From Vibrio methylphosphonaticus (lineage in GTDB: Bacteria > Pseudomonadota > Gammaproteobacteria > Enterobacterales > Vibrionaceae), in the NCBI RefSeq assembly GCF_023634655.1, contig NZ_JAMKMS010000004.1, forward strand, positions 124,001 through 188,000: a DNA stretch of 64,000 nucleotides. Direction: 5' to 3'. Positions 47,212-59,835 of the stretch are shown piece by piece (the stretch's first letter is position 1; each line of letters opens with the position of its first letter). Under the pieces are notes generated by a model. That model was not told where the DNA came from and searched no databases. It saw nothing but the letters and a program-made list of their open reading frames with translations. Both the position numbers and the translations under genes were made by a program.

Positions 47212-50200
47212 ATGTTGGATATGTTCAAACAGGACAAGAAAAGAGTCGAAACGATCATCAAGACGAGTGAAGAACAAGAAGCTTCACGTCTCAACGGATT
47301 TCAGCGATTAAGAGAATGCTGCTTCATACTAGCAGTATTGACGTCAATTTTATTGGCGGTTGCATTATTTACCTTCAGCCCAGCGGATCCCTCTTGGTCG
47401 CAAACGTCGTGGGGGGGAGATATTCAAAATGCAGGCGGCATCGTCGGTGCCTGGCTTGCAGATACGCTATTTTTCGTTTTTGGTTCTTTGGCATACCCCA
47501 TTCCTTTTGTTGTGGCGTTTAGCGCTTGGGTGTTCTTCCGTACTCGCGACAAAGACGATGAAATCGATTTTATGATTTGGGGTACGCGCACGCTTGGTTT
47601 GACGGTCATCATCTTGACGAGCTGCGGTTTGGCTGACATCAACTTTGATGATATTTGGTACTTTTCATCCGGTGGTGTGATTGGCGATGTATTGACTAGC
47701 CTATCTTTGCCTACCTTAAATGTGCTGGGTACCACCATTGTCTTGCTATTTTTATTGGGGGCTGGGTTTACACTATTCACTGGGATTTCATGGCTAAGCA
47801 TTGTGGAATGGATTGGTAACAGTGTCCTGACATTCATTGCAGCGCTAACCAATAAAGCTCGTGGCAGCAAAGAGCAAGTATACGAGCCTGTTCTCTCTCA
47901 GCCAGAACGTATTGATGATGAAGACGTGATGCCACACTTCTCCGCGAAAGATGAGGCAGTGTTATCTGACGAGCAAACAGTATCGTCTGCTAAGCGACGT
48001 CATTATAATATTCATATGCCAGATACAGCGGATCTAGAATCATCTGTAGACGAAATAGATGCCAACGATCCATTGTTTGCGAACACTGCTTCTGCGGCTA
48101 TAGATGAAGAACCTATTAATCTGAGCTCTTCTTCTATCTCTCACACCATACCAACCTCTCACACTATACCGACACAGCAAGAGGCTGAGGTCTCTGCTCA
48201 CCATGTGAATGTTGAAGCGAGAACAGAGCCGATTATCAGTGAAAACGCTCCTGAGTTCTCTCACGATGAAACAAGAGTGATATCGCCATCAATGGGTGAG
48301 CAAGCGCCTGCTGTGACGTCAACTCCAATGGTTGCGCCAGAAGAGGATCGCAGTCATTTACTCGGTGCGACGATAGAAGATCTTGAAATTGCAGCAAGAA
48401 CGTATGATGACTTTGCCGATCAGTCTACCCATGCGGATACGACACATGAAGAGTCTATATACGTAGATTCAATACCCACAGATACTCAGCGGGTTGATAC
48501 GCAGCAGGCTGACGCCAATTATACAGATCCGAACGTCACTAGTGACGCAGCGCATCGTGATGTTAACACCTCACATCTCGCAACCGCAGCAATGACAACA
48601 GCGATCGCTAGCGCCCCGTCAGCAGCGCAAAACATTGATAACTTGCCATGGAGCTCAGAAACCATTGATGCGACGGAGGATATCAATGCACCGGTTAGTT
48701 CTACTGAGCCTGTTCGTGTTAATGCAGATGAACCTTGGGTGCAAGAGAATTCTTCTTCGTTTGAAGCCGAGCACACAGCGTCAACTGAGCCGCATGTTGA
48801 GCCGGAAGCGGTTTGGGTTGAAGAGCCCAATGTCCAGCCAGTTGCTCAACCTCAAGAGGATGAGTATGTAGACGCCGATTCACAGGCGTTCCAATCTTTG
48901 GTTGCAGAAGCGCAGAAAACGGCTGTCGCGAAGGTAAACCCATTCTTGGTACAAAAGGATGCAAATTTACCGAAGCCAGCAGAACCAATGCCAACGCTTG
49001 AACTGCTTTATCATCCTGAAAAACGTGAAAACTTTATTGATAGAGAAGCATTGGAAAATATCGCTCGTTTGGTTGAGTCCAAGTTGGCAGATTATAAGAT
49101 TAAGGCTGAAGTCGTCGACATCTTCCCTGGACCTGTGATCACTCGGTTTGAACTCGACTTAGCGCCAGGTGTTAAGGTCAGTCGCATCTCTGGCTTGTCT
49201 ATGGATTTAGCGCGTTCGTTGTCTGCAATGGCAGTACGTGTGGTTGAGGTCATTCCGGGTAAGCCTTATGTTGGGTTAGAACTGCCTAATATGACGCGTC
49301 AGACGGTTTATTTCTCAGATGTTATTGGTAGCCCAGCGTTCACAGAGTCTAAGTCGCCCACTACGGTAGTATTGGGTCAAGATATTGCAGGCGAAGCTGT
49401 GGTCGCGGATCTTTCTAAAATGCCTCACGTACTAGTGGCGGGTACAACCGGTTCTGGTAAGTCGGTTGGCGTTAACGTGATGATTCTGAGTATGCTTTAC
49501 AAAGCGACGCCAGAAGAAGTGCGCTTTATCATGATTGACCCAAAAATGTTGGAGCTTTCGATTTATGAAGGGATCCCGCATTTGTTGTCTGAAGTGGTTA
49601 CGGATATGAAAGACGCCTCTAACGCACTGCGCTGGTGTGTTGGAGAGATGGAGCGTCGTTACAAGTTAATGTCGGCACTGGGTGTTCGAAACATTAAGGG
49701 CTTTAACGACAAACTGAAAATGGCAGCGGAAGCGGGCCACCCCATTCATGATCCACTTTGGAAAGATGGCGATAGCATGGAGCCAGAACCACCATTGCTT
49801 GAAAACTTACCTTACATTGTGGTGGTTGTGGATGAATTCGCTGACTTAATCATGGTCGTCGGTAAGAAAGTCGAAGAACTGATTGCACGTTTGGCTCAAA
49901 AAGCCCGAGCGGCAGGAATTCATTTAATTTTGGCGACGCAGCGTCCATCAGTGGATGTCATTACCGGTCTGATTAAAGCCAACATTCCAACACGTGTTGC
50001 GTTTACGGTTTCAACCAAAACAGATTCACGAACCATTCTTGACCAAGGTGGCGCTGAGTCACTGCTGGGGATGGGTGATATGTTGTATCTGCCACCCGGT
50101 TCGAGTCACACGACTCGCGTCCATGGCGCTTTTGCGTCGGATGACGATGTGCATGCGGTGGTGAATAACTGGAAGGCTAGGGGTAAACCTAACTATATTG

Positions 50201-50472
50201 AAGAGATTACCAACGGAGAGCAAAGTCCAGAAACTTTATTGCCCGGCGAAAAGATGGAAGGCGATGAAGAAATGGACCCATTGTTTGACCAAGTGGTTGA
50301 ACACGTTGTGCATTCACGTCGAGGCTCTGTATCGGGAGTCCAACGACGCTTTAAAATTGGTTACAACCGAGCGGCTCGAATTGTCGAGCAACTTGAAGCT
50401 CAAGGGATAGTTAGTGCACCGGGTCATAATGGTAACCGTGAAGTATTGGCTCCACCCCCAATTAAAGAATAA
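47212..50472 (+). CDS. ftsK: DNA translocase FtsK
   Basis: Septal motor that pumps chromosome ends to XerCD/dif. The 1086 residues have an N-terminal domain with about four membrane helices (about 40-210), a long acidic, low-complexity linker (about 215-590), and the alpha/beta motor: Walker A GTTGSGKS (744-751) and Walker [11 protein letters not shown] (about 870-880). The C-terminal gamma winged helix (about 1020-1083, [20 protein letters not shown]) reads KOPS. The linker holds a tandem SHTIPT repeat (near 48140-48175). The total is shorter than E. coli FtsK (1329) because of the linker. Confidence 0.95.
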   Translation: MLDMFKQDKKRVETIIKTSEEQEASRLNGFQRLRECCFILAVLTSILLAVALFTFSPADPSWSQTSWGGDIQNAGGIVGAWLADTLFFVFGSLAYPIPFVVAFSAWVFFRTRDKDDEIDFMIWGTRTLGLTVIILTSCGLADINFDDIWYFSSGGVIGDVLTSLSLPTLNVLGTTIVLLFLLGAGFTLFTGISWLSIVEWIGNSVLTFIAALTNKARGSKEQVYEPVLSQPERIDDEDVMPHFSAKDEAVLSDEQTVSSAKRRHYNIHMPDTADLESSVDEIDANDPLFANTASAAIDEEPINLSSSSISHTIPTSHTIPTQQEAEVSAHHVNVEARTEPIISENAPEFSHDETRVISPSMGEQAPAVTSTPMVAPEEDRSHLLGATIEDLEIAARTYDDFADQSTHADTTHEESIYVDSIPTDTQRVDTQQADANYTDPNVTSDAAHRDVNTSHLATAAMTTAIASAPSAAQNIDNLPWSSETIDATEDINAPVSSTEPVRVNADEPWVQENSSSFEAEHTASTEPHVEPEAVWVEEPNVQPVAQPQEDEYVDADSQAFQSLVAEAQKTAVAKVNPFLVQKDANLPKPAEPMPTLELLYHPEKRENFIDREALENIARLVESKLADYKIKAEVVDIFPGPVITRFELDLAPGVKVSRISGLSMDLARSLSAMAVRVVEVIPGKPYVGLELPNMTRQTVYFSDVIGSPAFTESKSPTTVVLGQDIAGEAVVADLSKMPHVLVAGTTGSGKSVGVNVMILSMLYKATPEEVRFIMIDPKMLELSIYEGIPHLLSEVVTDMKDASNALRWCVGEMERRYKLMSALGVRNIKGFNDKLKMAAEAGHPIHDPLWKDGDSMEPEPPLLENLPYIVVVVDEFADLIMVVGKKVEELIARLAQKARAAGIHLILATQRPSVDVITGLIKANIPTRVAFTVSTKTDSRTILDQGGAESLLGMGDMLYLPPGSSHTTRVHGAFASDDDVHAVVNNWKARGKPNYIEEITNGEQSPETLLPGEKMEGDEEMDPLFDQVVEHVVHSRRGSVSGVQRRFKIGYNRAARIVEQLEAQGIVSAPGHNGNREVLAPPPIKE

Positions 50473-50490
50473 TGGCAGTAAGGAATGAAT

Positions 50491-51102
50491 ATGAATAAAT
50501 GGCTTTCGCTTGTGCTCGTCACCGTTTCTGCATTTAGCTTTACGGCGTCGGCGTCGCCTCAGCAAGAACTGAGTGAACGGTTACAGCTTAATGATGGGTT
50601 TAGTGCAAATTTCAAACAAACGGTGACTAGCCCAGATGGTGAGGTTGTCATGGAAGGCGAAGGTAATGTTGAAATTGCCCGCCCGAGTATGTTCCGTTGG
50701 GTCACGACTTTACCGGATGAAAATGTACTGGTATCAGATGGCAGCAACCTTTGGTATTACAGTCCGTTTATTGAACAGGTGAGTATTTATAATCAAGAGC
50801 AAGCGACGGAACAAACCCCGTTCGTATTGCTGACACGCAACCGCGCAAGTGATTGGGATAACTACAGCGTTGAACAGCGCGGTGACATGTTCATATTGAC
50901 ACCGACTGCGGTTGATTCAACGCAAGGGCAGTTTCAGATCAATATTGACCCGAAAGGGATTGTGCACGGTTTTAATGTGATTGAGCAAGACGGTCAACAA
51001 GGCCAATTTGTTTTTGAAACCATTAAGGTCGGTAAACCCTCATCGGAGCGGTTCACTTTTGTGGTTCCTGATGGTGTAGAAATTGATGATCAAAGAAACT
51101 AG
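50491..51102 (+). CDS. lolA: Outer-membrane lipoprotein carrier LolA
   Basis: Periplasmic chaperone that ferries lipoproteins from LolCDE to LolB. I start at ATG 50491 because AAGGA ends 6 bases before it; the ATG at 50485 would touch that site. The 203 residues have a signal peptide ending ASAS-PQQEL, then the family blocks [21 protein letters not shown] and [15 protein letters not shown]. It lies 18 bases after ftsK and 8 bases before rarA. Confidence 0.95.
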   Translation: MNKWLSLVLVTVSAFSFTASASPQQELSERLQLNDGFSANFKQTVTSPDGEVVMEGEGNVEIARPSMFRWVTTLPDENVLVSDGSNLWYYSPFIEQVSIYNQEQATEQTPFVLLTRNRASDWDNYSVEQRGDMFILTPTAVDSTQGQFQINIDPKGIVHGFNVIEQDGQQGQFVFETIKVGKPSSERFTFVVPDGVEIDDQRN

Positions 51103-51110
51103 GGGATTAC

Positions 51111-52460
51111 GTGAGTAATTTTAGTTTTGATTTTTCAGGGGACGAAGATTTTCGTCCCCTGGCTGCGAGAATGCGCCCAGAAACTGTGGAGCAGTATATT
51201 GGTCAGCAACATATTCTTGGTGTGGGTAAGCCGCTTCGCCGAGCTTTAGAAGCCGGTCAGCTTCACTCTATGATTTTATGGGGGCCTCCGGGCACCGGAA
51301 AAACGACACTGGCTGAAGTCGCGGCAAATTATGCTGATGCTGAAGTTGAGCGAGTATCCGCGGTCACTTCGGGCGTTAAAGATATTCGCGCTGCGATTGA
51401 AAGAGCACGAGAAAACAAACTTGCCGGTAAGCGAACTATCTTATTTGTGGATGAGGTGCATCGCTTCAATAAAAGCCAACAAGATGCCTTCTTACCGCAT
51501 ATTGAAGATGGAACGGTGACGTTTATTGGGGCAACGACAGAAAACCCATCGTTTGAACTCAATAATGCCTTATTGTCTCGAGCGCGTGTCTATAAACTGA
51601 CGTCGCTAGATAAAGCTGACATTTTATTGGTACTTGAGCAAGCGATTCAAGATGAAGCACGCGGTTTAGGTCAGGTGTCGGTGGAGTTTCAGGACAATGT
51701 TTTAGATAGATTGGCAGAGCTCGTTAACGGTGATGCGCGCATGTCGCTGAATTATTTAGAGCTGCTTTACGATATGGCAGAGGACAACGCGCAAGGTGAA
51801 AAACGGATCACATTGCCTTTGCTTGCGGAAGTCGCCGGTGAGAAAGTCAATCGCTTTGATAATAAAGGCGACATTTGGTACGACCTTATTTCCGCTGTTC
51901 ACAAATCGATTCGCGGTTCCAATCCAGATGCTGCGCTGTACTGGTCGGCGCGTATGATTGCCGCTGGTTGCGACCCGTTATATATCGCTCGACGTTTGTT
52001 GGCGATAGCGTCTGAAGACATTGGTAATGCAGACCCGAGGGCCATGCAAGTTGCTATGTCGGCTTGGGATTGTTTTACTCGCATAGGGCCTGCTGAAGGT
52101 GAAAGGGCGATAGCACAGGCTATCGTGTATCTTGCCTGTGCACCAAAAAGTAATGCGGTCTATACGGCTTGGAAGCAAGCGCTAACCGACGCGCACCAAC
52201 TGCCTGAGTATGAAGTCCCCCATCATTTACGCAATGCCCCGACTTCTTTAATGAAAGATATGGGTTACGGTGAAGGGTATCGTTATGCCCATGACGAACC
52301 GGGCGCTTATGCCGCTGGCGAACATTACTTACCCCCTGAAATGAGTGGCACGCGCTACTATCAGCCTACAAATCGCGGTCTTGAAACCAAAATTGGCGAA
52401 AAGTTAGATTATCTAGCCGATTTAGACGCAAAAAGCCCACAAAAGCGCTATGAAAAGTAG
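51111..52460 (+). CDS. rarA: Replication-associated recombination protein A
   Basis: Clamp-loader-like AAA+ ATPase acting at stalled forks. The 449 residues hold [18 protein letters not shown], Walker [16 protein letters not shown], Walker [15 protein letters not shown], sensor 1 [11 protein letters not shown] and the MgsA C-terminal domain ([13 protein letters not shown]). The start is GTG 51111 with AGGGGA upstream. Confidence 0.95.
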   Translation: MSNFSFDFSGDEDFRPLAARMRPETVEQYIGQQHILGVGKPLRRALEAGQLHSMILWGPPGTGKTTLAEVAANYADAEVERVSAVTSGVKDIRAAIERARENKLAGKRTILFVDEVHRFNKSQQDAFLPHIEDGTVTFIGATTENPSFELNNALLSRARVYKLTSLDKADILLVLEQAIQDEARGLGQVSVEFQDNVLDRLAELVNGDARMSLNYLELLYDMAEDNAQGEKRITLPLLAEVAGEKVNRFDNKGDIWYDLISAVHKSIRGSNPDAALYWSARMIAAGCDPLYIARRLLAIASEDIGNADPRAMQVAMSAWDCFTRIGPAEGERAIAQAIVYLACAPKSNAVYTAWKQALTDAHQLPEYEVPHHLRNAPTSLMKDMGYGEGYRYAHDEPGAYAAGEHYLPPEMSGTRYYQPTNRGLETKIGEKLDYLADLDAKSPQKRYEK

Positions 52461-52547
52461 TGGCTTTTCGTTATCGTTATCCGGTTCAATTATCAAGATT
52501 TATGAGCGGTTATAAATTAATCGCTTATAAACGTATTCATAACCTAA

Positions 52548-53870
<1,323 letters not shown>

Positions 53871-53893
53871 TTAATACCAATAAAGTTAATGAC

Positions 53894-53920
53894 AAAGCTC
53901 AGCACTCGCTGGGCTTTTTT
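53894..53920 (+). terminator. Terminator after serS
   Basis: AAAGCTCAGC / GCTGGGCTTT (one G-U) with an ACTC loop and a T-run. Confidence 0.85.
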
Positions 53921-54092
53921 GTGCGCGTAATTCTTAACAGCGCTAAGTTTATGCCTGCCTGGAGATCTATTCTGTGAGCTTACCTAGCACATAGCGTATT
54001 ATTCAAGACGAATATTATTACACGCTAGTAATAGTGTTTTGGTTATTTACGGTCTTATCTAATAGGTTGTGATCAATATAATGTCACACGTC

Positions 54093-54113
54093 ATCGCAGG
54101 GTAGCACTGCGAT
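54093..54113 (+). repeat. Hairpin in the leader of the zinc-finger gene
   Basis: ATCGCAG / CTGCGAT, a perfect 7-bp stem with a 7-base loop, 38 bases before the ATG at 54151; possible mRNA leader structure. Confidence 0.4.
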
Positions 54114-54150
54114 AAACACGATTTTCTCAACCAATCATCGAGGAGGGCGT

Positions 54151-54417
54151 ATGGCAGTTGGATGGGCAGGAGACGACAGTGTTAGTCAGCAAATTCAGCA
54201 TAATATTGATGATGAAATTAGTAGAGTAAGACGTCACCTTATCACTGGAGATAGCGCACGATTATGTGATGAGTGTGGGGAAGAGATCCCGCAAGCACGG
54301 CGCAATGCTATAAAAGGTGTTCGTTTATGTCTTCATTGCCAGTCATCACTAGAACACACGAATCAGCGCTCGTCATTATTCAATCGCCGAGCGAGCAAGG
54401 ATAGTCAATTAAGGTAG
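54151..54417 (+). CDS. DksA/TraR-type zinc-finger protein (YbiI-like)
   Basis: Small C4 zinc-finger protein. The 88 residues begin MAVGWAGDDSVSQQIQ and contain CDEC (39-42) and CLHC (60-63) around IPQARRNAIKGVR, the TraR/DksA signature. It closely resembles E. coli YbiI (function not established) in start and finger. Unlike DksA it has no long coiled coil, so reaching the polymerase catalytic site is doubtful. GGAGG stands 6 bases upstream of the ATG. Confidence 0.9.
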   Translation: MAVGWAGDDSVSQQIQHNIDDEISRVRRHLITGDSARLCDECGEEIPQARRNAIKGVRLCLHCQSSLEHTNQRSSLFNRRASKDSQLR

Positions 54418-54448
54418 TGTCATCCATTTAGTGAGTGTAACGTAAACG

Positions 54449-54484
54449 AGTTAGCGATTCGAATCGTCAAGAAAATCGCTAACT
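54449..54484. repeat. Inverted repeat between the zinc-finger gene and bioA
   Basis: AGTTAGCGAT (54449-54458) and ATCGCTAACT (54475-54484) are perfect 10-base arms around a 16-base loop in the convergent gap. No T-run; perhaps a weak terminator. Confidence 0.45.
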
Positions 54485-54522
54485 ATTCTGGATCATATGT
54501 CGCTCTGCTAGCTACAGCGCGG

Positions 54523-55803
54523 CTAGCTAAAGCACCGCTCGTTGTTGAGAGCAGACTCGATAGAGTGAACTAGTTTGGCAATGTGCTCAGGTTGGCTGAT
54601 ATAAGGCGGCATCATGTAAATCAAGCGACCAAACGGTCGAATCCAAACACCACTATCAACAAAGTGTTGTTGAATTATCTCCATATTAACGGCAGTCGTC
54701 ACCTCGACCACTCCTATTGCCCCTAACCAGCGTACATCGCTAACACGATCACATTGTAAAAGCGGCGGTAGTAGCTCGGCAAACAAAGACTCAATTAACG
54801 AGACTTGCTGTTGCCATTCACCCGTTTCAATAAGTGACAAACTCGCGTCAGCGACGGCGCAGGCGAGAGGGTTCCCCATAAAGGTGGGTCCATGCATAAA
54901 ACATGCTGCCTCGCCGCCACATACCGTATCGGCGACATGTTTCGACGTCAGGGTTGCTGATAACGTCATGTAGCCGCCAGTGAGTGCCTTACCTACACAC
55001 ATAATATCGGGTTGCACATTCGCATGTTCGCATGCAAAGAGCTTACCTGTACGCCCAAAACCAGTCGCTATTTCATCAAGGATGAGCAATACCCCATATT
55101 CATCGCATAGCTGACGCACCTTTTTTAGAAAGGTTGGGTGATAGATACGCATGCCCCCCGCACCCTGAACAATAGGCTCGAGAATGACGGCGGCAATTTG
55201 ATGGTGGTGGCTGGCAAGTTTGGCTGCGAAGTCTTCGATGTCTGCATCATCCCACTTTTGCCCGAAGCCAATGCTAGGCGAATCGGCAAAGATGTGCTCT
55301 GGCAAAAAACCTTTGTACAAACTGTGCATCGAATTATTGGGATCGGTGACCGACATTGCAGCAAAAGTATCACCATGATAGCCATGACTTAGGGTTAAAA
55401 ATTTTGGGCGGCTTTCACCTTTAGCGTGCCAATATTGCAACGCCATTTTTAAACTCACTTCTACCGCCACGGAACCTGAGTCGGCGAGAAAAACATGCTC
55501 AAGGTTACTTGGTGATAGCGCGACAAGCTTTTTACAGGCGTTAATCGCAGGCTCATGAGTGATCCCGCCGAACATAACGTGGGCCATTTTGTCAGTCTGA
55601 CGTTTTAGAGCGTCGTTAAGTAATGGATGATTATAACCATGTATCGTTGACCACCATGACGACATGCCATCGACGAGTTGGCGTCCATCCTCAAGCTCAA
55701 TATTGACACCATTGGCCGAGGTGACTGGGTAACAGGTTAACGGGTTTAGCGTTGAAGTGTAAGGGTGCCAAATATGTTGGCGATCAAAGTCGAGATCCAT
55801 CAT
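54523..55803 (-). CDS. bioA: Adenosylmethionine-8-amino-7-oxononanoate transaminase
   Basis: Makes 7,8-diaminopelargonate from KAPA, with SAM as amino donor. The 426-residue class III aminotransferase shows DRQHIWHPYTS, DGMSSWWSTIHGYNHP, ILDEIATGFGRTG and the PLP lysine in CVGKALTGGYMT. It is divergent from bioB around a BirA operator. Confidence 0.97.
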   Translation of the reverse strand: MMDLDFDRQHIWHPYTSTLNPLTCYPVTSANGVNIELEDGRQLVDGMSSWWSTIHGYNHPLLNDALKRQTDKMAHVMFGGITHEPAINACKKLVALSPSNLEHVFLADSGSVAVEVSLKMALQYWHAKGESRPKFLTLSHGYHGDTFAAMSVTDPNNSMHSLYKGFLPEHIFADSPSIGFGQKWDDADIEDFAAKLASHHHQIAAVILEPIVQGAGGMRIYHPTFLKKVRQLCDEYGVLLILDEIATGFGRTGKLFACEHANVQPDIMCVGKALTGGYMTLSATLTSKHVADTVCGGEAACFMHGPTFMGNPLACAVADASLSLIETGEWQQQVSLIESLFAELLPPLLQCDRVSDVRWLGAIGVVEVTTAVNMEIIQQHFVDSGVWIRPFGRLIYMMPPYISQPEHIAKLVHSIESALNNERCFS

Positions 55804-55829
55804 AACTCTCTGTTCATTATTTAATCAGA

Positions 55830-55860
55830 TGTCAACGCCGTGGCGTGGTCGGTGTTGACA
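55830..55860. promoter_or_regulatory. BirA operator between bioA and bioB
   Basis: TGTCAAC (55830-55836) and GTTGACA (55854-55860) are perfect inverted arms. Aligned to the BirA consensus TTGTAAACC-N15-GGTTTACAA, the half-sites TGTCAACG and TGTTGACA leave a 15-base spacer, the expected geometry. Placement in the divergent bioA/bioB gap supports biotin-dependent repression of both sides. Confidence 0.85.
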
Positions 55861-55919
55861 GTGTAACGGCTGTGGGTACACTAGCCAAGACTAATAATAA
55901 TGTGAGCAAGGAATTTTCT

Positions 55920-56972
55920 GTGGAAGTAAGACATAACTGGACGCTAGCGGAAGTCTCGGCCCTGATGGACAAACCCTTCATGGACCTGCTTTTTGAAGCG
56001 CAAACATTGCATAGGCAACACCAGCAACCAAACCATGTACAAGTGAGTACGTTGCTGTCTATTAAAACCGGTGCGTGTCCAGAAGATTGTAAATACTGCC
56101 CGCAAAGTGCGCGCTACCGTACGGATGTTGAAGCCGAGCGGCTAATGGAAGTCGACCGAGTGTTAGAGGCGGCACAAAAAGCAAAAACGGCAGGCTCGAC
56201 TCGTTTTTGTATGGGAGCTGCATGGAAAAACCCGAAAGAACGTGACATGCCTTTGCTCAAAGAGATGATCAAAGGCGTAAAGGATATGGGCTTAGAAACC
56301 TGTATGACGTTGGGTATGCTGACTCCAGATCAAGCAAGCCACCTTGCGGACGCTGGGCTTGATTATTATAACCATAATCTTGATACGTCACCGGAGTTCT
56401 ACGGAAAGATCATCACCACACGTACTTATCAAGACCGGTTAGATACGCTTAGCCATGTACGTGATGCGGGTATGAAAATCTGCTCTGGCGGCATCATCGG
56501 TATGGGCGAAAGCGCCAGTGACCGCGCCGGCTTACTTATGGAGCTTGCTAACCTTCCAGTTCATCCCGAAAGTGTGCCAATTAACATGTTGGTGAAGGTA
56601 AAGGGGACACCAATGGAAGCGGTCGATGATGTCGAGCCGTTTGATTTTATCCGCCTTATCGCCATTGCTCGAATCATGATGCCCCAATCCGCTGTTCGTT
56701 TATCAGCTGGACGCGAAAACATGAATGAGCAGATGCAGGCGCTTTGTTTCATGGCGGGTGCCAACTCAGTGTTCTATGGTTGCAAGTTATTAACGACACC
56801 AAACCCAGACGAAGACACCGATCTGCAACTATTTAACAAGTTGGGTATCAATCGCGAAGAAACCTCGCAAAAACCTGATGAAGTTCAAGAAAGTGATTTA
56901 CTAGACCAAGTTGCAATGCGCGTAGCATCTCGTCCTGAAAAAGATGACCTGTTCTATGAAGCCGGCGTTTGA
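55920..56972 (+). CDS. bioB: Biotin synthase
   Basis: Radical-SAM enzyme inserting sulfur into dethiobiotin. I start at GTG 55920 ([12 protein letters not shown]), 7 bases after AAGGA; an in-frame extension to 55845 would run through the BirA operator. The 350 residues have the 4Fe-4S cysteines 53, 57 and 60 ([10 protein letters not shown]), and the family's other conserved blocks such as [12 protein letters not shown] and GGIIGMGES. Confidence 0.96.
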   Translation: MEVRHNWTLAEVSALMDKPFMDLLFEAQTLHRQHQQPNHVQVSTLLSIKTGACPEDCKYCPQSARYRTDVEAERLMEVDRVLEAAQKAKTAGSTRFCMGAAWKNPKERDMPLLKEMIKGVKDMGLETCMTLGMLTPDQASHLADAGLDYYNHNLDTSPEFYGKIITTRTYQDRLDTLSHVRDAGMKICSGGIIGMGESASDRAGLLMELANLPVHPESVPINMLVKVKGTPMEAVDDVEPFDFIRLIAIARIMMPQSAVRLSAGRENMNEQMQALCFMAGANSVFYGCKLLTTPNPDEDTDLQLFNKLGINREETSQKPDEVQESDLLDQVAMRVASRPEKDDLFYEAGV

Positions 56973-58125
56973 TAGCCGCATAGAGAAAGCGATCTCTTTA
57001 CGGCACCAGCAAGGTTTATTAAGACGTACTCAAGCGATTGGTGATGGTAATCATCGCCAGTTTGCTTTGAACGGTGAGCGCTTCATCAATTTTTCGTCTA
57101 ACGATTATTTAGGGTTGGCGGCCAGTGAAGAGCTGTCGCTTGCCTACCAACAAGCGATAGCTAAATATGGGTCGGGTAGCGGGGCATCACCTCTAGTGAC
57201 GGGGTATTCAACGACTCATGCTGATCTTGAAAGTGCGCTGACTGAGTGGCTTGGCTATGACAGTGCGATCTTTTTTTCATCTGGCTTTTCTGCCAATCAA
57301 GCCGTGCTGTTTTCATTACTAGAGAAGGGCGATCTTCTGCTGCAAGATCGCCTTAATCATGCCTCGTTAATGGAAGCGGGTATGTTGAGCCCGGCAACGA
57401 TGAAGCGCTATCGGCATGGAGATCTTACTCATTTATCGTCGCTATTCGTGCCAAGTACTCCTACGTTAGCCGTTACCGAGAGCGTATTTAGTATGGACGG
57501 TGATATCGCCCCCGTAGGTGAATTCATCCAGCAATGTCAGATCGCCAATGCGATGACAATGGTCGATGATGCGCATGGTATTGGTGTGCTAGGTGTTGAC
57601 GGGCGGGGTGCACTGTCGTTGTGCCAAGATAAGCCGGATATATTAGTGGTGACGTTTGGCAAAGCATTTGGGCTTAATGGCGCAGCGGTGTTGTGTTCTA
57701 AAGCGATGTCTGAGTACCTAACACAGTTTGCTCGTCACTATATTTATTCTACGGCCTTTTCCGCGGCGCATGCCTCGGCATTATTAACGGCGCTCACTAT
57801 GATTCAAACGCAACCATGGCGTAGAGAGAAAGTGCGTGAATTGGGAGGGCTGTTTTGCGAAGGAGCGGCTCACCTTCCTGCTTATGTGGATACGCAGACG
57901 CCGATAAAACCCTGGGTCGTAGGGGATGAAGCGCATACGTTAACACTTTGCTCAGCGCTGAAATCTAATCGAATATGGACGACTGCGATACGACCGCCAA
58001 CGGTGGCAAAAGGCAGTGCGCGTTTACGAATCACATTATCAGCCACGCATACACCAACAGACATTCAAGCGTTAGTGGATGCTCTGGAACAGTCGGCAAA
58101 GGAATTCTCATGTCAGAAGCGCTAA
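56956..58125 (+). CDS. bioF: 8-amino-7-oxononanoate synthase
   Basis: PLP enzyme that condenses pimeloyl-ACP with alanine to KAPA. Start taken as ATG 56956 ([15 protein letters not shown]), overlapping bioB by 17 bases; ATG 56944 is the alternative. The 389 residues contain [36 protein letters not shown] and the PLP lysine in [14 protein letters not shown]. Confidence 0.94.
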   Translation: MKPAFDSRIEKAISLRHQQGLLRRTQAIGDGNHRQFALNGERFINFSSNDYLGLAASEELSLAYQQAIAKYGSGSGASPLVTGYSTTHADLESALTEWLGYDSAIFFSSGFSANQAVLFSLLEKGDLLLQDRLNHASLMEAGMLSPATMKRYRHGDLTHLSSLFVPSTPTLAVTESVFSMDGDIAPVGEFIQQCQIANAMTMVDDAHGIGVLGVDGRGALSLCQDKPDILVVTFGKAFGLNGAAVLCSKAMSEYLTQFARHYIYSTAFSAAHASALLTALTMIQTQPWRREKVRELGGLFCEGAAHLPAYVDTQTPIKPWVVGDEAHTLTLCSALKSNRIWTTAIRPPTVAKGSARLRITLSATHTPTDIQALVDALEQSAKEFSCQKR

Positions 58126-58910
58126 TTATCCAAGAAGAAAGCAATGACAAATTGGCTATCTCTACCGCTTTTAGTCGCGCGGCCGCACACTATGATGAGC
58201 ATGCTAAGTTTCAGCGGCAAGTCGCAGATAAGTTATTGGCATTATTACCAGATAATTTACATGGCAAAACCATACTTGATTTAGGGTGCGGCACCGGTTA
58301 TTGCGCCAAAGCGTTACTTCAACGTGGGGCAAGCGTTGTGTGCGCTGACCTGTCTAGCGAGATGCTACATAAAGCACAACAGCGGTGCGGAAATGAAAAA
58401 GTCACTTATCAGGTTGAAGATGCGGAGGCGCTTTCATTCTCAAGTGGCAGCTTTGATTACGTGGTATCGAGTCTTGCCTTACAGTGGTGCAATGATTTAG
58501 CCGTGCCGTTAGCGGAAATCAAGCGAGTCACGAAGCCCAGCGGTCAGTACGTCTTTTCAACGTTAGTGGCGGGTTCGCTTAAAGAACTAAGTACCGCATG
58601 GAGCAAAGTTGATGAATATCAGCATGTGAATCGATTTATCTCGATAAATCAGATAAAAATTGCGTTGGCGCAATCTGGTAGCATGACGTATCAACTAGAC
58701 TGCCCTGAAATAGTTATGTGGTATCAAACCGCACTTGATTTGATGAAGGACTTGAAAGGGATCGGTGCAACCCATGTAAAGGGGCGCTCCCGTAGCTTTA
58801 CTGGCAAAAACACGTTGCAAAGGCTAGAAATGGAATACAACAAGTTCTCAAATCCAGTGGGTTTATTACCAGCGAGTTATCAAGTTTGTTTGGGGTTAGT
58901 GACATTATGA
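58110..58910 (+). CDS. bioC: Malonyl-ACP O-methyltransferase
   Basis: Methylates malonyl-ACP so that the fatty-acid machinery can build the pimeloyl chain. Start ATG 58110 with AAAGGA 7 bases upstream, inside the last codons of bioF (16-base overlap). The 266 residues have the SAM loop [15 protein letters not shown] and the BioC segment [13 protein letters not shown]. No bioH follows; the methyl-ester hydrolase must be elsewhere in the genome. Confidence 0.94.
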   Translation: MSEALIIQEESNDKLAISTAFSRAAAHYDEHAKFQRQVADKLLALLPDNLHGKTILDLGCGTGYCAKALLQRGASVVCADLSSEMLHKAQQRCGNEKVTYQVEDAEALSFSSGSFDYVVSSLALQWCNDLAVPLAEIKRVTKPSGQYVFSTLVAGSLKELSTAWSKVDEYQHVNRFISINQIKIALAQSGSMTYQLDCPEIVMWYQTALDLMKDLKGIGATHVKGRSRSFTGKNTLQRLEMEYNKFSNPVGLLPASYQVCLGLVTL

Positions 58911-59590
58911 TGAAAGCATTATTTATTGCAGGTACGGATACTGAAGTTGGAAAAACAGTGGTATCGAAAGCGATATTAAGTGCAGTAGGAGACCAAGGGC
59001 ATGCAACGATAGGCTATAAGCCAGTTGCGGCAGGGTGCGAGCAGACAGAAAGCGGTTGGCGCAATTCGGATGCTTTGCATCTTCAGCAAGCAGCAAACGT
59101 TGACGTTGATTATGATTTGGTAAATCCATATGCGATGTCTCTTCCAGCTTCACCACACATCGCGGCGTTAGCTGACGGCGTAAGCGTTGATTATGAGACA
59201 CTCTCTTCGGTATTACAGCAGCATAAAGATAATAGTGATTTTGTGTTGGTAGAAGGGGCTGGTGGTTGGCGTGTCCCTGTATCTGAAGACGATTGTTTGT
59301 CTACATGGGTAAAGCAAGAAGCCTTGCCAGTGGTGCTTGTGGTTGGAATTAAGTTGGGCTGCTTGAGTCATGCGATGTTAACGGCTGAAGCGATAAAAGC
59401 AGATGGTCTTGAATTAGTTGGTTGGGTCGCAAACCGCATCAATCCGGGTGTTGAGCACTATGCGGATATCATAAAGATGCTAGAGCACAAAATGGGTGCC
59501 CCAAAGCTTGGTGAGATCCCTTACGTTCCTGGTTGTAAGAAAAGAAACATGGGTAAGTACATTAACCTTGATGTATTGAATAATATTTAA
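58907..59590 (+). CDS. bioD: Dethiobiotin synthetase
   Basis: ATP-dependent ureido-ring closure using CO2. The 227 residues start at ATG 58907 (ATGA overlap with bioC; the next ATG at 58910 is also possible). P-loop [15 protein letters not shown], the YKPVAAGCE substrate loop and [10 protein letters not shown] are diagnostic. Last gene of bioBFCD. Confidence 0.95.
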   Translation: MMKALFIAGTDTEVGKTVVSKAILSAVGDQGHATIGYKPVAAGCEQTESGWRNSDALHLQQAANVDVDYDLVNPYAMSLPASPHIAALADGVSVDYETLSSVLQQHKDNSDFVLVEGAGGWRVPVSEDDCLSTWVKQEALPVVLVVGIKLGCLSHAMLTAEAIKADGLELVGWVANRINPGVEHYADIIKMLEHKMGAPKLGEIPYVPGCKKRNMGKYINLDVLNNI

Positions 59591-59622
59591 AAAAATGCCG
59601 CTCATTGAGAGCGGCATTTTTT
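59589..59622. terminator. Bidirectional terminator after bioD
   Basis: GCCGCTC / GAGCGGC core stem with A's before and T's after (AAAAAAT...ATTTTTT), ATTGA loop, between convergent bioD and the small gene at 59668. Confidence 0.92.
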
Positions 59623-59667
59623 GTTAACTGTTGGTATGTAATACGAGGTTTAATGCAAATGTAGCGT

Positions 59668-59835
59668 TTATTTCTCGCTTGCTAAGCCGACGAATGCGGA
59701 TTGAGTCTCTAGGATATGAGTATCTAGTTCACTTGTGTCACTTATACCTAGTTGCTCTCTTGCTTCATCCTCACTGATACCTAAGTGACAACAAAGTAAG
59801 TCAATCGCCATCTGAAAGTTGTTATTTTCTACCAT
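59668..59835 (-). CDS. Small acidic helical protein, unknown function
   Basis: A 55-residue protein from ATG 59835 (MVENNNFQMAIDLLCCHLGI), with AAGGAAAA 5-9 bases upstream; a longer in-frame start at 59898 would leave this ribosome-binding site inside the gene. It is rich in acidic residues and looks all-helical (ISEDEAREQLGIS may form a helix-turn-helix-like or UBA-like pair of helices). Two adjacent cysteines (LLCCHL). I do not recognise a named family. Divergent from htpX. Confidence 0.7.
   Translation of the reverse strand: MVENNNFQMAIDLLCCHLGISEDEAREQLGISDTSELDTHILETQSAFVGLASEK

Noticed and set aside
47424..48994. Minus-strand ORFs opposite ftsK
   Set aside because: Shadows of the FtsK membrane and linker region, with no ribosome-binding sites or recognisable domains.
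54070..54090. TGTGA...TCACA as a CRP site upstream of the zinc-finger gene
   Set aside because: The half-sites are 11 bases apart instead of the required 6.
57975..58109. 45-codon N-terminal extension of bioC
   Set aside because: It lies wholly inside bioF in another frame and lacks a ribosome-binding site. ATG 58110 has AAAGGA at the right distance.
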